Origin: Mycobacterium sp.
Lineage (GTDB): Bacteria > Actinomycetota > Actinomycetes > Mycobacteriales > Mycobacteriaceae
Direction of reading: 5' to 3'
Length of the DNA: 64,000 bases
Assembly (NCBI RefSeq): GCF_004298145.1
Contig: NZ_SCRH01000014.1
Span: 40,841 to 104,840, forward strand
Below, one piece after another: positions 61,601-64,000 of this stretch. Position numbers and translations under genes: made by a program. The notes beneath the pieces were generated by a model that was not told where the DNA came from, searched no databases, and saw nothing but the letters and a program-made list of their open reading frames with translations. Each line of letters begins with the position of its first letter. Positions within the stretch are counted from its first letter, which is position 1.

Positions 61601-62297
61601 GTCGACGGCGCTCATCTCGCCCGGTCAGGAGCAGGCGACCTTCGCGCGCCGGCGGCGCAACGTGCTCATCGGCGCCGGCGCCGGCCTCGCCGTCATCGTG
61701 GTGGCCCTGCTGGTGCTGGCGTCGGTGGTGAGCAAGATCTTCGGCAACGTCGGCGGTGGCCTCAACAAGGACGAACTCGGACTGAACGGCCCCTCGTCGT
61801 CCGCGTCGGCGTCGGCGTCGACGACCACCACGTCCGCCGCCGCCGGCAGCGTCGTCAAACCCACCAGGGCAAGCGTCTACTCCCCCGACGGCGAAGCCGA
61901 CAACCCGGGCACAGCCGGACAGGCGATCGACGGCGACCCCTCAACCGCCTGGGCGACCGAGGTCTACACCGATGCCGTCCCCTTCCCCAGCTTCAAACAG
62001 GGCGAGGGCCTGATCCTGCAACTGCCCAGCCCCACCGTCGTCGGCCAGGTCACCATCGACACGCCCAGCACCGGGACCAAGGTCGAGATCCGCGCGGCGT
62101 CCTCGTCGGCGCCGGCTTCCCTCAACGACACCACCGTGCTGGCTCAGGGCTTCACCCTCAAACCCGGCCACAACGTCATCCCGGTCAGAGCCGGTTCCCC
62201 GACGTCGAATCTGCTGGTGTGGATCTCCACGCTGGGGACCACCAACGGTAAGAGCCAGGCCGGCTTTTTCGAGATCACGGTCCAGGCTGCGTCCTGA
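58641..62297 (+). CDS. mviN: MurJ/MviN lipid II flippase with pseudokinase and extracytoplasmic domain
   Basis: A 1218-residue protein. Residues about 48-570 are the MurJ/MviN transporter (SWAMAFATLISRLTGFARVV at the start, with about 14 helices). Residues 727-985 resemble a serine/threonine kinase without catalytic motifs (RIAGGRYRLLVFHGGAPPLQ at the start, then DDIRGIGAALYALLVNRWPL). One membrane helix (about 1007-1030) leads to a C-terminal beta domain like a discoidin fold (AIDGDPSTAWATEVYTD). It flips lipid II. In M. tuberculosis PknB phosphorylates the pseudokinase, which then recruits FhaA to stop peptidoglycan synthesis. GTG start at 58641. Confidence 0.94.
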   Translation: MNPAYRQAPSRHHRLPEPPRRSGMQGSPPTGPLPPVPAGIDRRRPELSDAALVSRSWAMAFATLISRLTGFARVVLLAAILGAALSSAFSVANQLPNLVAALVLEATFTAIFVPVLARAEQGDPDGGAAFVRRLVTLTTALLIFATAASVLAAPLLVRLMLGRTPQVNEPLTIAFAYLLLPQVLAYGLTSVFMAILNTRNVFGPTAWAPVANNIVALATLAIYAAVPGELSVDPVRMGNAKLLVLAIGTTLGVFVQTGVLLVALRRQRVDLRPLWGIDERLKRFGTMAAAMVFYVLISQLGLVVGNQIASTAAASGPAIYNYTWMVLMLPFGMIGVTVLTVVMPRLSRNAAANDTKAVLADLSLATRLTLITLIPIAVFMTVGGPAMGSALFAYGHFGNVDAGYLGAAIALSAFTLIPYGLVLLQLRVFYAREQPWTPIVIILVITAVKILGSVLAPHLTDDPKLVAGFLGLANGVGFLAGALIGYLLLRRTLLPAGGHLIGVGEVRTILVTLTASMLAGLVAHVVDRLFGLDQLTEHGGAGSLLRLFVLGLIMLPITAAVMLRAQVPDAQAALDALRFRITGRGPRPRRPKAADRSSHRRPVTYPEQRNSSPPGVNAVQEPIRRRPPERANRARLAKGPEVTDRPMESPAASAGPGTGSGTPRPVADNFQPDIPADEPPRSAPPPPDQRLPDPVNGDVASESRRGPTPFDAPRERTADSSADDVHLVPGARIAGGRYRLLVFHGGAPPLQFWQALDTALDRQVALTFVDPDGALPDEVLQEILSRTLRLSRIDKPGIARVLDVVRTGSGGLVVSEWIRGGSLQEVADTAPSPVGTVRAMQSLAAAADAAHRAGVALSIDHPSRVRVSIEGDVVLAYPATMPDANPQDDIRGIGAALYALLVNRWPLLESGVRSGLAQAERDSAGNPVEPMAVDRDIPFQISAVAVRAVQEDGGIRSASTLLNLLQQATAVADRTEVLGPIDDSPSPSTALISPGQEQATFARRRRNVLIGAGAGLAVIVVALLVLASVVSKIFGNVGGGLNKDELGLNGPSSSASASASTTTTSAAAGSVVKPTRASVYSPDGEADNPGTAGQAIDGDPSTAWATEVYTDAVPFPSFKQGEGLILQLPSPTVVGQVTIDTPSTGTKVEIRAASSSAPASLNDTTVLAQGFTLKPGHNVIPVRAGSPTSNLLVWISTLGTTNGKSQAGFFEITVQAAS

Positions 62298-62376
62298 TCC
62301 GCGGGGCGTTCCGCAAACTCACATCAGCGCTTCCGAGTGAAGTGCCGCCCGATACCGGATTGGTTAGTGTCCGGCC

Positions 62377-62898
62377 GTGGGCTTCGGGGGAAACGTCAAG
62401 CGCGACCGCAGTGACGCCGAGCTGCTGGCGGCCCACGTGGCGGGCGACCGCTACGCCTTCAGCGAGCTCTTTCTTCGTCATCAGCGCCACCTGCACCGGC
62501 TTGCCCGGCTCACCACTCGCACCCCCGAGGACGCGGAAGACGCGCTTTGGCTGCACCGCATCGTCGTCAACGCCTGCCTGGACCGGCTGCGGCGCACCAA
62601 GGCCCACCCGACGGTCCCGCTGGAGGACGTCTACCCGGTTGCCGATCGCACGGCCCAAGTCGAGACGACGATGGCCGTGCAGCGCGCCCTGATGCGGCTT
62701 CCCGTCGAGCAGCGGGCGGCGGTGGTGGCCGTCGATATGCAGGGCTACTCGGTGGCCGACACCGCGCGGCTGCTCGGCGTCGCTGAAGGCACGATCAAGA
62801 GCCGGTGTGCCCGCGCCCGGGTCCGCCTCGCCGAGCTGCTCGGCTACCTCAACGCCGGGGCCCGCGTCACCCCGGAGGGCGCCGCCGGCCAGGCCTGA
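62377..62898 (+). CDS. sigM: SigM ECF sigma factor with an internal in-frame deletion
   Basis: The 173-residue frame starts GTG 62377. Region 2.1 (YAFSELFLRHQRHLHRLARL) and region 4 (MRLPVEQRAAVVAVDMQGYS, then VADTARLLGVAEGTIKSRCA) are present. Between RTPEDAEDAL (to 57) and WLHRIVVNACLDRLRR (from 58), the normal stretch of about 22 residues (QDAM...SAHRG...W in M. tuberculosis SigM, from memory) is missing. The junction is at bases 62547/62548. That section is region 2.2, which docks on the RNA polymerase clamp, and the start of 2.3. The protein is probably unable to work as a sigma factor. The anti-sigma gene downstream looks intact. Confidence 0.9.
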   Translation: MGFGGNVKRDRSDAELLAAHVAGDRYAFSELFLRHQRHLHRLARLTTRTPEDAEDALWLHRIVVNACLDRLRRTKAHPTVPLEDVYPVADRTAQVETTMAVQRALMRLPVEQRAAVVAVDMQGYSVADTARLLGVAEGTIKSRCARARVRLAELLGYLNAGARVTPEGAAGQA

Positions 62899-62958
62899 CC
62901 AGCCACCACGCGGGGGCATCCGTGGCCATCCGTCGGTGCATGACGGACACTGGGTCCG

Positions 62959-64000
<1,042 letters not shown>

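Overview
The window looks like a chromosomal segment of a slow-growing, high-GC mycobacterium, probably close to the M. avium complex. The main evidence is the right end. From about 38.7 kb to the edge it follows the M. tuberculosis order leading to the replication origin: eccC2, eccB2, a transglycosylase, ESX-2-linked hypothetical genes, a DxDxDG repeat protein, pcnA, mutT4, an Rv3909-like gene, mviN/murJ, sigM, rsmA and trxB. All comparisons with M. tuberculosis are from memory; no search was run.

Left part (1 to about 35.4 kb): an accessory lipid and acyl-CoA catabolism region full of local regulators. It holds a secreted lipase, an alpha/beta hydrolase with its TetR repressor, an SDR, and an acyl-CoA synthetase. 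It also has two minus-strand operons. One runs amidohydrolase, double CoA-transferase, small protein, thiolase-like protein, DUF35 protein, PadR. The other runs fused acyl-CoA dehydrogenase, thiolase-like protein, DUF35 protein. Then come a DUF1214/sulfotransferase pair under a TetR, a triple-DUF190 protein, a class I aldolase, a Tat-exported catalase-like peroxidase with cytochrome b561, an anti-anti-sigma factor, two APH-fold phosphotransferases, a D-aminoacylase-like amidohydrolase and a two-component system. There are at least seven good palindromic operators. One 13-bp core palindrome occurs before both the acyl-CoA synthetase and the acyl-CoA dehydrogenase operon, which suggests one TetR regulon. 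Gene remnants (MarR-like, Rieske oxygenase C-terminus) show ongoing decay.

Middle (35.5 to 53.9 kb): an MmpL transporter abuts the end of eccC2. The other genes expected after eccC2 in an ESX-2 locus (PE/PPE, esxC/D, espG2, eccD2, mycP2, eccE2, eccA2) are not here, so only the eccB2-eccC2 core is present. Upstream of eccB2, on the same strand, is a long co-directional set: a DUF1023 alpha/beta hydrolase, a DUF2563 protein, three tandem paralogous membrane-anchored proteins, a 723-residue helical/Pro-Ala-rich protein, a Gly/Pro-rich protein and a transglycosylase. It lies where M. tuberculosis has esxE-esxF-cpnT-ift and neighbours. This is the best candidate for a little-described system.

Right end (53.9 to 64 kb): the conserved origin-proximal block. 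The sigM gene has lost about 22 codons covering ECF region 2.2, so the sigma factor is probably inactive although its anti-sigma partner is intact. A GGGAACA-N16-CGTT promoter, the SigH type, precedes trxB.
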